DNA of 43,185 nucleotides from Lentisphaerota bacterium (GCA_018676675.1 JABHEG010000281.1:1-43185), one strand, 5' to 3'. Counted from the stretch's first letter, positions 8,424 through 17,729 are shown. The notes: a model not told the origin generated them from the sequence alone. Program-made: numbers and translations.

Positions 8424-11400
8424 TCAGCGGTTCACGGTCAACCCCACCACGCGACCGTTGGCCTGGGCAGCAACAATGAGCTCGGACGTGCCCTGGCGCG
8501 GCACGACCGCAATGGCTTCGACGCCGCCGGGACGGCGCGCGACCGGGCGCAATGCGCGGTCGAGCAGGATCAGGCTTTGTTCTGTGCCTGCAATGACACC
8601 GGCGGCCGTTTTGGCGAGACAGCGTACGGTGCCGTCCAGCATGATCTTGGCAACCAGCCTGCCGTCGGCTGCCGCGTATGCGAGTACGCAGCCATCGACG
8701 CGTCCGACCAGGAGCTCCGGGACGCCATCGTCGTCGAGATCGGCTTGCGTGAAGCAACGGTTTTCGGGGTGATGGAAGTGCGACCATTTCGGCTCGAACG
8801 TGGTACCGGCGAAGTAGTTGATGCCGCCGGGATTGAGCGCGACTGTGCCGATCCAGTCGCCAGCACTGTTACGCACGACCGCGCCTTCCCAGTAGAGGGG
8901 TAGCTCCATGTTACCACTGTCGTAGCCAGCCACTGGCGCGGTGGTGATGTAGGTCGGGAGGGTTCCGTCTTCGACTGGTGCATCGGAGGCGATGACGCCG
9001 AACTTGTTGGTGCCGTAGATGCCAACGACCGCGAGTTCTTCACGTCCGTCACCGGTCACGTCCGGCACGCGGAAGGCGAATTTGGCACTGCGCGAGAAAC
9101 TGGGATAGATGACCTCATTGAAGATGCGGTCAGGGCCGGGGGTGATACGGCCGTAGGCGTAGTGCGGGAAGAACGCGACTTCGAGCTGGCCGTTCTTGTC
9201 CGGGCGCCAGGCCGCGAATGCGTTCGGGCGCAGCCGGCTGTGCGTTGTCTGGGCCCGGTCAGGTGTGTTTGGCGAGGCGTTAGTGTCAAACACGAACTTC
9301 GGTTCGCCGGTTGCGGCGCTGTAGGTCGTGAGTGTCTCTTCGAGTGTGAAGACCAAGACCTCCGGCGTACCGTCAGCGTCAACGTCCGCGACTTGGGTGA
9401 GGGTCGCAGGTTTGGCGTCCAGTTCCTGGATCCAGCGCACGGTGCCGTCCGGCGCGAGCATCTGCAGTTGGGTCCCGGCCTGGTGCAGCACGCCCGGGTT
9501 CGGACCGTCCGGGATATGCCAAAGTTGCGCTTCCCGACGTGGTTCGCGATCGGTGCGATGCACATAGATCTCCATGAACGAAACCTCGCCGTCGCGGTAG
9601 GTGCCGTAGTAGTTGGCTGGTGGACTTTTCACGTCAATCAGGCGGCGCGGCATGATCTTCACAGAGCGGGCCCGTTGGTTCAAGGGCACCGTAAACATGG
9701 GGAGGCGGCGCGTATGTGTGTAGTGCATCATCTCTGCATAGCAGATGCTGTACGTCGGGTTGTCGACACGAAGTTGTCGCAGATCGTTCTTGAAGTTGTC
9801 GTTGCTGAGCGTGATGTCGAAGGCGAACTCGCCGGGGGTGAACGCGCCTGTTTCCGTGCGGTAGCGGCGGCTGCGAACCAGCTGGATATCAGCAATGTCG
9901 ATTTCGGTGCCAAGGTCCATGATGATGGCGCCGTTTACGTCCTTGCGCCAGCCGGCTCGCTCACTGCCGTGCCAGCCGTATCCAGCCGGCGGGCCGAGTA
10001 GACGGTTACGCCAAGTCGCGGCTTGGCCTATATCGCATTCAGGCTCGGCCGATATCTGGATGTTGCCGTGTTCCGCATACGGCGGCGGTAGCCCGGCTTG
10101 CTCCCACAGGGCGTCGAAACGGCCAGAGCCGTCGACCTTGAGTTCAGGCTCGGCCAGTTCCGTGGGAATGGCGGCTCGGCCGCGGTGGGACTTGAGTGTG
10201 CTGTCGATGGCGGCAAAGAGCGCGGCTGCGCCAGCGAATTCAAGGCGATGCTTTCCCGGTGCCAGTTCAACACTGGCGGCGGTCTTGCCGTTAATCCGCA
10301 GCGCGGTCGCTGGTTTGGCGTTGATTCTCAGCTGCAGGGGGTGATGTCCGGGGTTGCACAGCCAGCCAGTGCCGGTGGTGCCTTGCAGTTCCAGGTTGAA
10401 GGACGCAGTCGACTCCATGCGGCAGACGTTGCCGAGCCGCGCTGTCCGTGTGCCGGCCAGTACCAGAGCAGCGTCGGAGGCATACCAGAACGTCGTGGGG
10501 GCTTGGATGTTAGCGAGTGCTATGTCGCCGGTGCCGATGGCAGCGAGTTCGTCGCCTGCCCCGTCCGTGCCGTGGACCAGAACGCTCGTTGCGCCGAGTG
10601 ATTGGGCCGTGAAGGTGCGGACGTGTTCAGCGTCACTGGTGTAGAGCAGGTTTTGGAACGTGGCGCTGTCGCCATCGCGCAGATGTTGCCTCTGAATCTG
10701 CCGGACCATGGTCGGGCGCGCGGCACCGTCGCGCGGCAACGTTTCCACGTGCCAGGTTGCGGGCACGGCGCTCTGGATGTGGAACTGCACCTGGTGCAGA
10801 CCGTCGACGGCTTCAAAGAGCGCTGGACCGGTCTTGCGTCCCTGATGGAACGAGCGCCAGCGACAGGTGAAGCTGTAGGTGTCTTCCTCATGCGCGGTGA
10901 GCTGGTCGAGGACGACAAAGTAGCCGGTGTGCCGGCGCACGATGGTGCGAGTCCAGCGGGTGCCGCCGTTGTGTTCCTGACGCGATTGCAGGCCGGACAC
11001 GAGATCCGAGGAGTGTGACGCTTCGAGAACACACGCGATGGATTGCGGATCCGGCTTGCCGCGGCTGGCGGAAACGACGTTCTGTGACCAGCCGGTGTGT
11101 TTCATGCTGTTCGAGAAGAGCAGCAGTGAACCGAGCTCGGTGTAGCGTGTGATGCCGTTCGCCTGGAACGAGTAGTTTCTGTTGATACTGCCCGTGTCCA
11201 GCCCCTGGACGAGCATGTAGGCGGCGGCCGGGTCGAAGTGTTCGCGGAACGCTGCCCGGCTGAACAGTTGTTCGGCGGGGGCTTCAACGGGTACGGTTAC
11301 TTCAGCGAGTGCACTCGTGGTGCACTTGCGGTAACTCCACGCATCCACGGGGTGGACCGTGACTCCGTAGATGTGGTTTGGCTCGGATGCCTGAAGATGT

Positions 11401-12764
11401 TCCAGGAGAGCCGCAGTCTGGGGCGGCCGGGCCACCTGGAAATGCGTCATGAACGCATGTTGGTTCTCGAGCATCCACCGGTAGCCGCCGTCCTTGTAGA
11501 AAAAGCCTGCCAACAACCAGGCCGCGCCGCCCGCGGCACGCGCGAAATGGCAGCCGGGCCGGCACGTGATGTAGCTGTCCCCACCTGCGTACCAGCCCAA
11601 GTTGTCCTTGGCCGCGATGTTGTAGTCGGCCATGCGGCGGATTGTGCCATCGGTCACAACCTGCCGGTCGCCGTGGAAGAGATACAGGTCGGCGAGGATA
11701 TTGGTGGACTCCGCGCCTTCGGTGCCGGCGAGGACTCTGGTGTGGAACTGCTTGTTCCGCACGAGTTCGCCGCAGTGGCCCAGTAGATGCTCATAGTTAC
11801 GTTTGACGGCGGCACGGTGTTGCTCGGGAACAGTGGCGACGTGTTGCAGGTAATCGAGGACGATGAAGAGCCCGGCAAAGGCGGAGAGTTCATGTCGGCT
11901 AAGACGGTCTGACATGCGTCCGGCCCGGCAGTCCAGCGCGGCCCGGGCGGCCCAGTCCGTGTTCTCCAGAGCGTTTGTGAGTAGGCGTGCATCGACCTGT
12001 TCCTGCTCCGCCTCAGACAACAGGCCGGACACGAGGAGTTGGCCGAGAGGCCGATAGTTCCTCTCCCACTGGTAATGGCCAGCCTTGTTGAAACCCCACA
12101 GGCCCTTTTCCCGTGTTGTCATTTCTGCGAGCAGAAGCTCTTTTGCTTTCTTCCCGGCGGTGATATCCGCATCCCAGTAGAAGTGGTGTACAGCAGAGCT
12201 GAAACTCCCGCGCTTCTTTGCCCGCACTTTGTCCGGTCCTTTGGCACTGCCGAGCTCAATGGTCGGGGGGAAGCGACCGCTGTTGGCGCTGAGGAGCTGG
12301 GCAACACGCTTGACGCCTGCGGTGACGCCGGGCTGGTCCGAGCCGCCGATGACAAGCATGTCAACGCCGCGGCGGAAAGGCTGGTGCAACGTGCGCAGAA
12401 CATAGCGTCCAGGCCCAGGATAGGCGGCGTTCACACCTGCCAGGTAGCGGCTGTAGAGTGCAAAGATCGCTTCGTTGTTGACGATGTTGCCGAGGAGGAT
12501 CAGGTTGCGGTTGAGCCACGGCTCGGCGAGTCGCCAGGTATCGGGTTGCATGACGTCTGCGGCGGGCAGGACCTCGGGCGCCGTTCCGGATGCTTCCCGG
12601 GACGCTGCAGCGAGGGTTGCCGCGTCTTGGTCAAGGCCGACGCCGAAAACGATCGCGGCAGGCGCACGGTCTGTCGGCGTGACAGTGAATGCTGCGGCAG
12701 ACAAGCTGCCAAGCGCGATTCCAAGCATGATGTAACTCCGCATGTGACGGTGCACCGATTGCAT
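8424..12764 (-). CDS. Giant secreted lyase-like protein with discoidin-like and FG-GAP-like propeller regions
   Basis: From the ATG at 12764 it has 1446 residues and is exported: a signal peptide lies at 1-25 ending LSAAA. AGAGGAAA lies about eight bases upstream and supports this start over longer in-frame extensions, which read as poor sequence. Residues about 180-600 are helix-rich, with WYAGGDSYITCRPGCHF (about 387-403) and repeated aromatic helices, resembling the (alpha/alpha) toroid of polysaccharide lyases. A beta-sandwich-like stretch containing YFVVLDQLTAHEEDTYSF follows. Residues about 880-1090 look like a discoidin (F5/8 type C) module (IIMDLGTEIDIADIQLV). The C-terminal 350 residues carry FG-GAP/VCBS-type calcium-like repeats, including VADVDADGTPEVLV, VPDVTGDGREELAV and DLDDDGVPELLVG, typical of a beta-propeller. 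The catalytic class is inferred from fold features and neighbours. It could instead be a binding or scaffold protein. Confidence 0.65.
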   Translation of the reverse strand: MQSVHRHMRSYIMLGIALGSLSAAAFTVTPTDRAPAAIVFGVGLDQDAATLAAASREASGTAPEVLPAADVMQPDTWRLAEPWLNRNLILLGNIVNNEAIFALYSRYLAGVNAAYPGPGRYVLRTLHQPFRRGVDMLVIGGSDQPGVTAGVKRVAQLLSANSGRFPPTIELGSAKGPDKVRAKKRGSFSSAVHHFYWDADITAGKKAKELLLAEMTTREKGLWGFNKAGHYQWERNYRPLGQLLVSGLLSEAEQEQVDARLLTNALENTDWAARAALDCRAGRMSDRLSRHELSAFAGLFIVLDYLQHVATVPEQHRAAVKRNYEHLLGHCGELVRNKQFHTRVLAGTEGAESTNILADLYLFHGDRQVVTDGTIRRMADYNIAAKDNLGWYAGGDSYITCRPGCHFARAAGGAAWLLAGFFYKDGGYRWMLENQHAFMTHFQVARPPQTAALLEHLQASEPNHIYGVTVHPVDAWSYRKCTTSALAEVTVPVEAPAEQLFSRAAFREHFDPAAAYMLVQGLDTGSINRNYSFQANGITRYTELGSLLLFSNSMKHTGWSQNVVSASRGKPDPQSIACVLEASHSSDLVSGLQSRQEHNGGTRWTRTIVRRHTGYFVVLDQLTAHEEDTYSFTCRWRSFHQGRKTGPALFEAVDGLHQVQFHIQSAVPATWHVETLPRDGAARPTMVRQIQRQHLRDGDSATFQNLLYTSDAEHVRTFTAQSLGATSVLVHGTDGAGDELAAIGTGDIALANIQAPTTFWYASDAALVLAGTRTARLGNVCRMESTASFNLELQGTTGTGWLCNPGHHPLQLRINAKPATALRINGKTAASVELAPGKHRLEFAGAAALFAAIDSTLKSHRGRAAIPTELAEPELKVDGSGRFDALWEQAGLPPPYAEHGNIQISAEPECDIGQAATWRNRLLGPPAGYGWHGSERAGWRKDVNGAIIMDLGTEIDIADIQLVRSRRYRTETGAFTPGEFAFDITLSNDNFKNDLRQLRVDNPTYSICYAEMMHYTHTRRLPMFTVPLNQRARSVKIMPRRLIDVKSPPANYYGTYRDGEVSFMEIYVHRTDREPRREAQLWHIPDGPNPGVLHQAGTQLQMLAPDGTVRWIQELDAKPATLTQVADVDADGTPEVLVFTLEETLTTYSAATGEPKFVFDTNASPNTPDRAQTTHSRLRPNAFAAWRPDKNGQLEVAFFPHYAYGRITPGPDRIFNEVIYPSFSRSAKFAFRVPDVTGDGREELAVVGIYGTNKFGVIASDAPVEDGTLPTYITTAPVAGYDSGNMELPLYWEGAVVRNSAGDWIGTVALNPGGINYFAGTTFEPKWSHFHHPENRCFTQADLDDDGVPELLVGRVDGCVLAYAAADGRLVAKIMLDGTVRCLAKTAAGVIAGTEQSLILLDRALRPVARRPGGVEAIAVVPRQGTSELIVAAQANGRVVGLTVNR

Positions 12765-12873
12765 TGAGCGTTTCCTCTGGTTACGGCCGCACCACCGCAG
12801 TGGCGCTAGATGAGAGATTGCGTTCGGCCATGGCGCGAAGATAGCCGAGGAATGCGGCGATTGGAAGCGCGAA

Positions 12874-12891
12874 ACGGCCGGATTCGGCCGT
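12874..12891. repeat. Short inverted repeat beside R1
   Basis: ACGGCCG (12874-12880) and CGGCCGT (12885-12891) pair perfectly around a GATT loop. It sits about 110 bp upstream of the - strand start at 12764 and immediately left of repeat R1. It could be an operator or a leader hairpin; no function can be read from the sequence. Confidence 0.4.
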
Positions 12892-12892
12892 A

Positions 12893-13001
12893 GTGCCTCT
12901 GGAATCTGGGGGGCAGTCCCGTCTCTTGACTTTATGTGCTTTTGCCAACGATCTGACCAAGCCTTTGACCACGGCGCACAAGTCAGTTTCTTCGGGGGGC
13001 T
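12893..13001. repeat. Dispersed intergenic repeat R, copy R1
   Basis: This aligns with 22402-22521 (R3) and more weakly with 17709-17802 (R2). R1 and R3 share TGCCTCT, GGAATC, CTTGACTTT, CTTTTGCCAACGATC, then a TGACC.CGG..CACAAG block and a GGTTTC/AGTTTC followed by a G-rich end. R1 lacks the promoter, Shine-Dalgarno and start-codon part that follows the block in R2 and R3. It lies in a divergent promoter region. It could be a regulator-binding or enhancer-like element, or a relic of duplication. Confidence 0.7.
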
Positions 13002-13242
13002 GTAAGCGCCGCAGCGCACGGGGCCGCCAACGGTCATGCCCCCACGCGTTCGACGAAATTGGCAAACTCCACCAGAATCAACTGGCGATCCGGATCTTCA
13101 CGGAATGCCGCAAGCTGGAAGTTGCCACGGTTGATCACATGGCAACACGCATCGGGAAACTCACAGATCCCACCACCACAGCCATCCGGCGCTATCTTCT
13201 TCCCCGTCGCCGGAGGGAAATTCTCCATCTGTTTGACAGGCG

Positions 13243-13266
13243 GCCGCGAAACGCTAGCTTCGCGGC
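13243..13266. promoter_or_regulatory. Stem-loop upstream of the PL6 gene
   Basis: GCCGCGAA (13243-13250) pairs perfectly with TTCGCGGC (13259-13266). The octamer CGCTAGCT, which contains the palindrome GCTAGC, occurs in its loop (13252-13259) and again at 13281-13288, exactly 29 bp on, just upstream of the Shine-Dalgarno sequence. A paired operator or structured leader is possible; a chance GC-rich hairpin is equally possible. Confidence 0.35.
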
Positions 13267-13314
13267 ACTGTGCATCCCGGCGCTAGCTACTTCAATGAAC
13301 CGCAGGAGGGCATC

Positions 13315-14706
13315 ATGTCCTGCCGTCTGTCATGTCCGATCCTGGCTATGCTACTTCTATTGAACGCGGGTGCGGCCGAGCATCTCGTGCAGGACGAGGC
13401 CGAGCTGCTTGCGGCCGCTGCCAGGGCCAAGCCCGGCGATCATGTGGTGATGAAGGACGGCACGTGGAGCGACATGCCCCTTGTCTTTCTGGCGAAGGGT
13501 TCAACGGACAAGCCGGTGGTGCTGCGTCCGCAGTCGCCAGCCGGGGTGGTGGTGACCGGTACGTCGTCGCTCAAGATCGGCGGCGAGTACATCGAGGTGC
13601 GAGGTCTGGTGTTCCGCGATGGCGTGCGCCCGAAGTTCACCACGCGCGACCGCTCGCACGTCTACGAGAGCGACGTGATCGCGCTCCATATCAACGGGGA
13701 GCACCAGGCACGGCACACGCGTCTTACGCGTATCCGGATGAACAACTGGACGTCGCTGGCCACCTATCGCGTGCGCTGGATCTACGTTTCCGGCGAGCAC
13801 AACCGCATCGACCATTGCCGCTTCATCGGGCAAGCCGACCGGGGCGAGACGATCGTGGTCGCGGTGGGCGACAAGGCGGTGCACCATCGGATCGACCACA
13901 ATACGTTCGCCAAGCGCCCCAAGGGCAAGATGAGCAACGGCTACGAGGTGATGCGGATCGGTGGCGGGGACGTGTCCATGGATACCGATTCCGGCGTACT
14001 GGTCGAATACAACGTGTTCGACGACTGCGACGGCGAGGGCGAGACGATCAGCGTCAAGGCTTCGGGGTGCACGTTTCGGTACAACCTGTTCATGGACACA
14101 CGGGGTGAGTTGGTCCTGCGCAACGGCAACCGCTGTGTGGTGGAGAACAACCGGTTTGAGCGTTGCATGGGAGGCATCCGCATCTCGGGCAGTGGGCACA
14201 AGGTCACGAACAACCTCGTAGTGGACTCCACTCTCTCGGGTATCCGCATGGTGGCGGGCTTGCCGGATACGCGCCCAGGCAGGGAAGGATATCGGTACCT
14301 GCCCGTGGTCGACTGTATGATCGCCAACAACACGATCGTCAACCCCGGACGCGAGGGGATGCTGTTCGGCGAGTGGCTGAAGGGGACCAAATCGCTGACC
14401 GGCGTCGTGCGCACGTCGGGGGGGACGATCCTGCCGACCGGGAACCGCATCGAGCGGAACATCGTGGCGGCCAACCAGGGCATGTTGCTGCGTCTGCGCG
14501 AGTCGGAAGGCAACGTGATCTCCTGCAACCTGCTGCACGCGGCGGGAACGGCCCAGGTGGGTGAGGCAGGCACGGATGCCAAGTTTGCCGCACCCCCATT
14601 CGTAGACCCCGCCGAGGGCGACTACCGTCTGGAGGAGGGCTCGTCCGTGTCGGATCTCGGCGCTGACGCCGCTCACTTCGAGGCAGGCGACGGGCTGGTC
14701 AAGTGA
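13315..14706 (+). CDS. Secreted polysaccharide lyase family 6 (alginate lyase / chondroitinase B-like)
   Basis: Predicted to cleave mannuronate- or iduronate-containing glycans by calcium-assisted beta-elimination. It has 463 residues, a usual single-domain PL6 length. AGGAGG a few bases before the ATG at 13315 fixes the start. A Sec signal occupies residues 1-21 (ending NAGAA). The rest reads as right-handed parallel beta-helix. It opens with the PL6-type QDEAELLAAAARAKPGDHVVM segment, then YIEVRGLVF, HRIDHNTF and NGYEVMRIGGG. In chondroitinase B the catalytic pair is Lys250/Arg271, with calcium bound by Asn213, Glu243 and Glu245. Here SVKAS gives Lys248 and VLRNG gives Arg269, the same 21-residue spacing, and GEGET gives Glu241 and Glu243. 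Asn208 is the nearest Asn candidate. This strongly supports an active PL6 enzyme, though the motif does not separate alginate from glycosaminoglycan substrates. The next gene follows after 226 bp. Confidence 0.92.
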   Translation: MSCRLSCPILAMLLLLNAGAAEHLVQDEAELLAAAARAKPGDHVVMKDGTWSDMPLVFLAKGSTDKPVVLRPQSPAGVVVTGTSSLKIGGEYIEVRGLVFRDGVRPKFTTRDRSHVYESDVIALHINGEHQARHTRLTRIRMNNWTSLATYRVRWIYVSGEHNRIDHCRFIGQADRGETIVVAVGDKAVHHRIDHNTFAKRPKGKMSNGYEVMRIGGGDVSMDTDSGVLVEYNVFDDCDGEGETISVKASGCTFRYNLFMDTRGELVLRNGNRCVVENNRFERCMGGIRISGSGHKVTNNLVVDSTLSGIRMVAGLPDTRPGREGYRYLPVVDCMIANNTIVNPGREGMLFGEWLKGTKSLTGVVRTSGGTILPTGNRIERNIVAANQGMLLRLRESEGNVISCNLLHAAGTAQVGEAGTDAKFAAPPFVDPAEGDYRLEEGSSVSDLGADAAHFEAGDGLVK

Positions 14707-14757
14707 CCAAGTCAGCCCCTCTCTCGCCGTTCTCCGTCCGCGCCAGACTCAAGCAAT

Positions 14758-14776
14758 GGGACTGGTGCCCAGTCCC
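14758..14776. terminator. Hairpin after the PL6 gene
   Basis: GGGACTGG (14758-14765) pairs perfectly with CCAGTCCC (14769-14776) across a three-base TGC loop, 51 bp after the PL6 stop codon. The stem is strong but no T run follows. It could be a terminator or attenuator between the two beta-helix genes, or a REP-like palindrome. Confidence 0.4.
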
Positions 14777-14932
14777 CGGTTGTCCGCTGGATCCCCAAAC
14801 GCTATCTTCATCGCTGCCGCGGGTCCGGCCATGCCCCCCGTCCCCCGCTTCGCCGGACAGGGAAAGCGTGAACGGCTGCCGATGCCCGACAACAGATGGG
14901 TAGCCGTTCTCAGTGAGAGAGCAGGAGCAGAC

Positions 14933-17686
14933 ATGCACACGTGCAGTGTTATCAGAACGTCCGTCAGGCTCATGGCCCTGATCGTCGCGGTCGGGGCCAT
15001 GCGTGGAGCAAACGCTCAGGAACGAAGAGTGGAGGGCGCCGTTGTGAAAGCTGATTTTTATGTATCTCCGATCGGGAATGATGCGTGGACAGGGCGATTG
15101 CCGGACCCGAGTGCGGCTGGTGCGGATGGGCCGTTTGCTACGATCGGGAAGGCCCGTGACGCGATTCGTGGGATCGCCAAGGATCGCGCTCTAACCGTGT
15201 TGGTGCGCGGCGGGACGTACACACTCGAGGAACCGATCCTCTTCGCCCCGGAGGATTCCGGCACAGTTGCTGCACCGGTGACGTACGCGGCGTACCCGGG
15301 GGAGCGCCCCGTGTTTAGTGGTGGACGGGAAATCGTTGGGTTCCGACAGGCGGGGGATCTGTGGATCACGACAGTTCCCGGCGTGGCCGAAGGACGATGG
15401 CGGTTCCGGGAGCTGTTTGTCAACGGGGAACGGCGTACTTGCGCTCGAATGCCAAACGCTGGCTTCTTCAAGATGGCCAGTCCATTGCCTGTGATTCCGG
15501 GCAAGGAGGGGGAGAAGCCGACCCCGGACAAGACCGGCTTCCGATTCCGTCCGGGTGACATCACACCATGCGAACGGCTCGGTGATGTCAACGTCAAGAT
15601 GATTCACTCGTGGGAATCGTCGATTCATCCGATCAAGTCCATCGACGCTGAGGCCAACGTGGTGACGTTCACCGCGCCCCTGAAGGAATGGTGGGGTGTG
15701 GGCCATTGGGAGCCGCAGGGGCGGTACTTCCTCGAAAACGCGCGTGAATTCCTGGACCAGCCGGGAGAGTGGTATCTGAACCAGGGAACGGGGGAACTGA
15801 CCTATTTCCCGATGGTTGGTGAAACGCTCAACCGAACGGAAGTCATCGCGCCGGTCTTGACTGAGTTCCTGCGTTTTTCCGGAGATCCGGAAGCCAGACT
15901 ACGGGTACAGCACGTGCATGTGAAAGGGCTTGCCTTCATGTATGCGGACTGGACACTCTTGCCCGAGGGGAACAGTGACACCCAGGCCGCAGTCAGTGTC
16001 CCGGCGGTCATCACGGCGGACGGGGCATCGCAGTGCAGCATAGAAGACTGCGAGATCGCGCACGTTGGGAACTACGGGATCTGGCTGCGCCACGGCTGCA
16101 AGGACTGCAGCGTGAGCGGAAATCACCTGTTTGATCTCGGCGCGGGTGGCATCCGGGTCGGAGAGCCTCATATGGCGAAAGAGGACATCGGGGAAACGAG
16201 TCGCAGCGTGGTCCACAACAACTACATCCATGACATTGGGGAAATCTATCATGCCGGCGTAGGGATCTGGCTTGCTCAGAGCAGTCACAACCGTATATCG
16301 CACAACGAAATCCACGATGGCTACTACACCGGGATCTCGACCGGCTGGAATTGGAGCAAAGCCCCGACCCGGACCCTTCACAACACGATCGAGTTCAACC
16401 ATGTGCACCATGTCGTGCGCGGCATGCTCAGTGATGGAGCCGGCATCTACACTCTCGGGACGCAGACAGGAACGGTCATCCGGAACAATGTGTTCCATGA
16501 TATCTTCCCCTACATGGGCGACCCGACCATGGCGTGGGGGATCTACTTTGACCAAGGCAGCAACGGGATGCTGGCGGAGAACAACATTGCCTACAACACG
16601 CTCACCGGTGGGCTAATGAACACGGGGCAGTCGGGAAACACCATCCGCAACAACATCTTTGCCAACAGTGCCTGGCAGGCGGTCTGGCGCTGGAAGCGTG
16701 ATGACGGCCCCCCAAGCATCGTCGAAAACAACATTTTCTACCTGACCCAAGGAGACCTCTTCTATGCGGACGGCGGCGCCGCGGACACCGAGACGCCCTG
16801 GGATCACAACGTATACTGGCGCACCGACGATGAGGAACTCCTGTTCTACGACTATACGCTTGAGGAATGGCGGGAACGCGGTATGGACCGGAACTCGAAG
16901 CTTGCCGACCCGATGTTCGTGGACGCAGCGAACGGGGACTTCCGGCTCAAGCCCGGCTCCCCGGCGGTCGCCGTCGGCTTTACGCCTATTGACACAAGCG
17001 CGGTTGGGCTGACGTCTGAGTCCCGCTGGCATGGCAGGACGCGGCAGCACGACAAGACAGTGTTGCCACCTTCCCTCGACGACCTGCCACCCGTCGTGAT
17101 CAACGATGGCTTCGAAGATACGAGGCCCGGGCAGCCTCCTGAGAACGCACGCATCTTCACAGAAGGCAAAGGCGACGCCCTCGAGATCAGTGACAGACAA
17201 GCCGCGGCAGGCAGACAGGCTCTTCTCTTCAGGAATGCCCCTGGGATGGAACACATCTACAACCCTCACATGTTCTACGCGCCTCGATTCCGCCGGGGGA
17301 AGGCCTTGCTCAGCTTCGATATCCGCATGTGCGAAGGGGCAGTCATGGGGCATGCATGGCGTGATTCGAAGCACCCGTTCCTGGTCGGTCCCAGTCTGTC
17401 GATCGACGCTGTCGGCACGCTGACCGCGCACGGCGAGAAGCTGGCGGAGGTGCCGCGCGACCAGTGGATCCACGTCGAGATCCTCTGCGGTCTGGGCAAA
17501 TCAGCGGCGGGGACATATGGGCTCAAGGTAAAGACGGGAGGCGAACTGATTGTGGATCGTCAATCCTTGCCGTGCGGGTCACCCAAATTCCGCTTCCTGG
17601 AATGGCTCGGTTTCATGAATCTCACCGACGGGAAGACCGCCGAGTTCTTTATCGACAACGTCAGGCTCGATTTGGAGAAGAACTAA
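14933..17686 (+). CDS. Secreted right-handed beta-helix protein, GH141-like, with C-terminal lectin-like domain
   Basis: This is a 917-residue exported protein. GCAGGAG about eight bases upstream supports the ATG at 14933, and residues 1-28 form a signal peptide ending GANA before QER. Mature sequence starts with a block typical of large beta-helix glycosidases related to GH141: FYVSPIGNDAWTGRL near residue 42, then DGPFATIGKARDAIR, VLVRGGTY and YPGERPVFSGG. Many helix rungs of the form NNxIHDIG / NRISHNEIHDG / NTIEFNHVHHV run from about 350 to 620, rich in Asn and His. A tail of about 180 residues (FEDTRPGQPP through FFIDNVRLDL) resembles a concanavalin/LamG-like jelly roll and may bind glycan. 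The substrate cannot be read; fucoside and xylan activities are known in GH141, so this is a family-level guess. It probably works with the upstream PL6 lyase. Confidence 0.78.
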   Translation: MHTCSVIRTSVRLMALIVAVGAMRGANAQERRVEGAVVKADFYVSPIGNDAWTGRLPDPSAAGADGPFATIGKARDAIRGIAKDRALTVLVRGGTYTLEEPILFAPEDSGTVAAPVTYAAYPGERPVFSGGREIVGFRQAGDLWITTVPGVAEGRWRFRELFVNGERRTCARMPNAGFFKMASPLPVIPGKEGEKPTPDKTGFRFRPGDITPCERLGDVNVKMIHSWESSIHPIKSIDAEANVVTFTAPLKEWWGVGHWEPQGRYFLENAREFLDQPGEWYLNQGTGELTYFPMVGETLNRTEVIAPVLTEFLRFSGDPEARLRVQHVHVKGLAFMYADWTLLPEGNSDTQAAVSVPAVITADGASQCSIEDCEIAHVGNYGIWLRHGCKDCSVSGNHLFDLGAGGIRVGEPHMAKEDIGETSRSVVHNNYIHDIGEIYHAGVGIWLAQSSHNRISHNEIHDGYYTGISTGWNWSKAPTRTLHNTIEFNHVHHVVRGMLSDGAGIYTLGTQTGTVIRNNVFHDIFPYMGDPTMAWGIYFDQGSNGMLAENNIAYNTLTGGLMNTGQSGNTIRNNIFANSAWQAVWRWKRDDGPPSIVENNIFYLTQGDLFYADGGAADTETPWDHNVYWRTDDEELLFYDYTLEEWRERGMDRNSKLADPMFVDAANGDFRLKPGSPAVAVGFTPIDTSAVGLTSESRWHGRTRQHDKTVLPPSLDDLPPVVINDGFEDTRPGQPPENARIFTEGKGDALEISDRQAAAGRQALLFRNAPGMEHIYNPHMFYAPRFRRGKALLSFDIRMCEGAVMGHAWRDSKHPFLVGPSLSIDAVGTLTAHGEKLAEVPRDQWIHVEILCGLGKSAAGTYGLKVKTGGELIVDRQSLPCGSPKFRFLEWLGFMNLTDGKTAEFFIDNVRLDLEKN

Positions 17687-17707
17687 TCAGGGGCTGCTCT
17701 CAACCCG

Positions 17708-17729
17708 TGGGGCCTGTTTCTTGGCCCCA
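17708..17729 (+). terminator. Hairpin after the beta-helix gene
   Basis: TGGGGCC (17708-17714) pairs perfectly with GGCCCCA (17723-17729) around a TGTTTCTT loop, 22 bp after the stop codon at 17686. It is followed by TATGTTT, which is only mildly T-rich. It is a plausible weak intrinsic terminator and overlaps the left end of repeat R2. Confidence 0.45.

Larger units (their letters stand above)
12765..13314. other. Divergent intergenic region with repeat R1 and hairpins
   Basis: This 550-bp region separates the - gene starting at 12764 from the + gene starting at 13315 and should hold both promoters. It contains a hairpin at 12874-12891, repeat R1 at 12893-13001 and a hairpin at 13243-13266. 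A 64-codon frame on the - strand (13034-13228) gives fairly balanced peptide with a Cys/Gly-rich centre, but it has no Shine-Dalgarno sequence and no family I recognise, so I leave it uncalled. No promoter is clear enough to mark. Confidence 0.55.

Noticed and set aside
13034..13228. A 64-codon - strand frame between divergent genes
   Set aside because: The composition is reasonable, but there is no ribosome binding site and I recognise no family. The frame stays open only a little further upstream.
13501..14676. A 391-codon open frame on the - strand
   Set aside because: Antisense to the PL6 gene, whose catalytic residues are intact.
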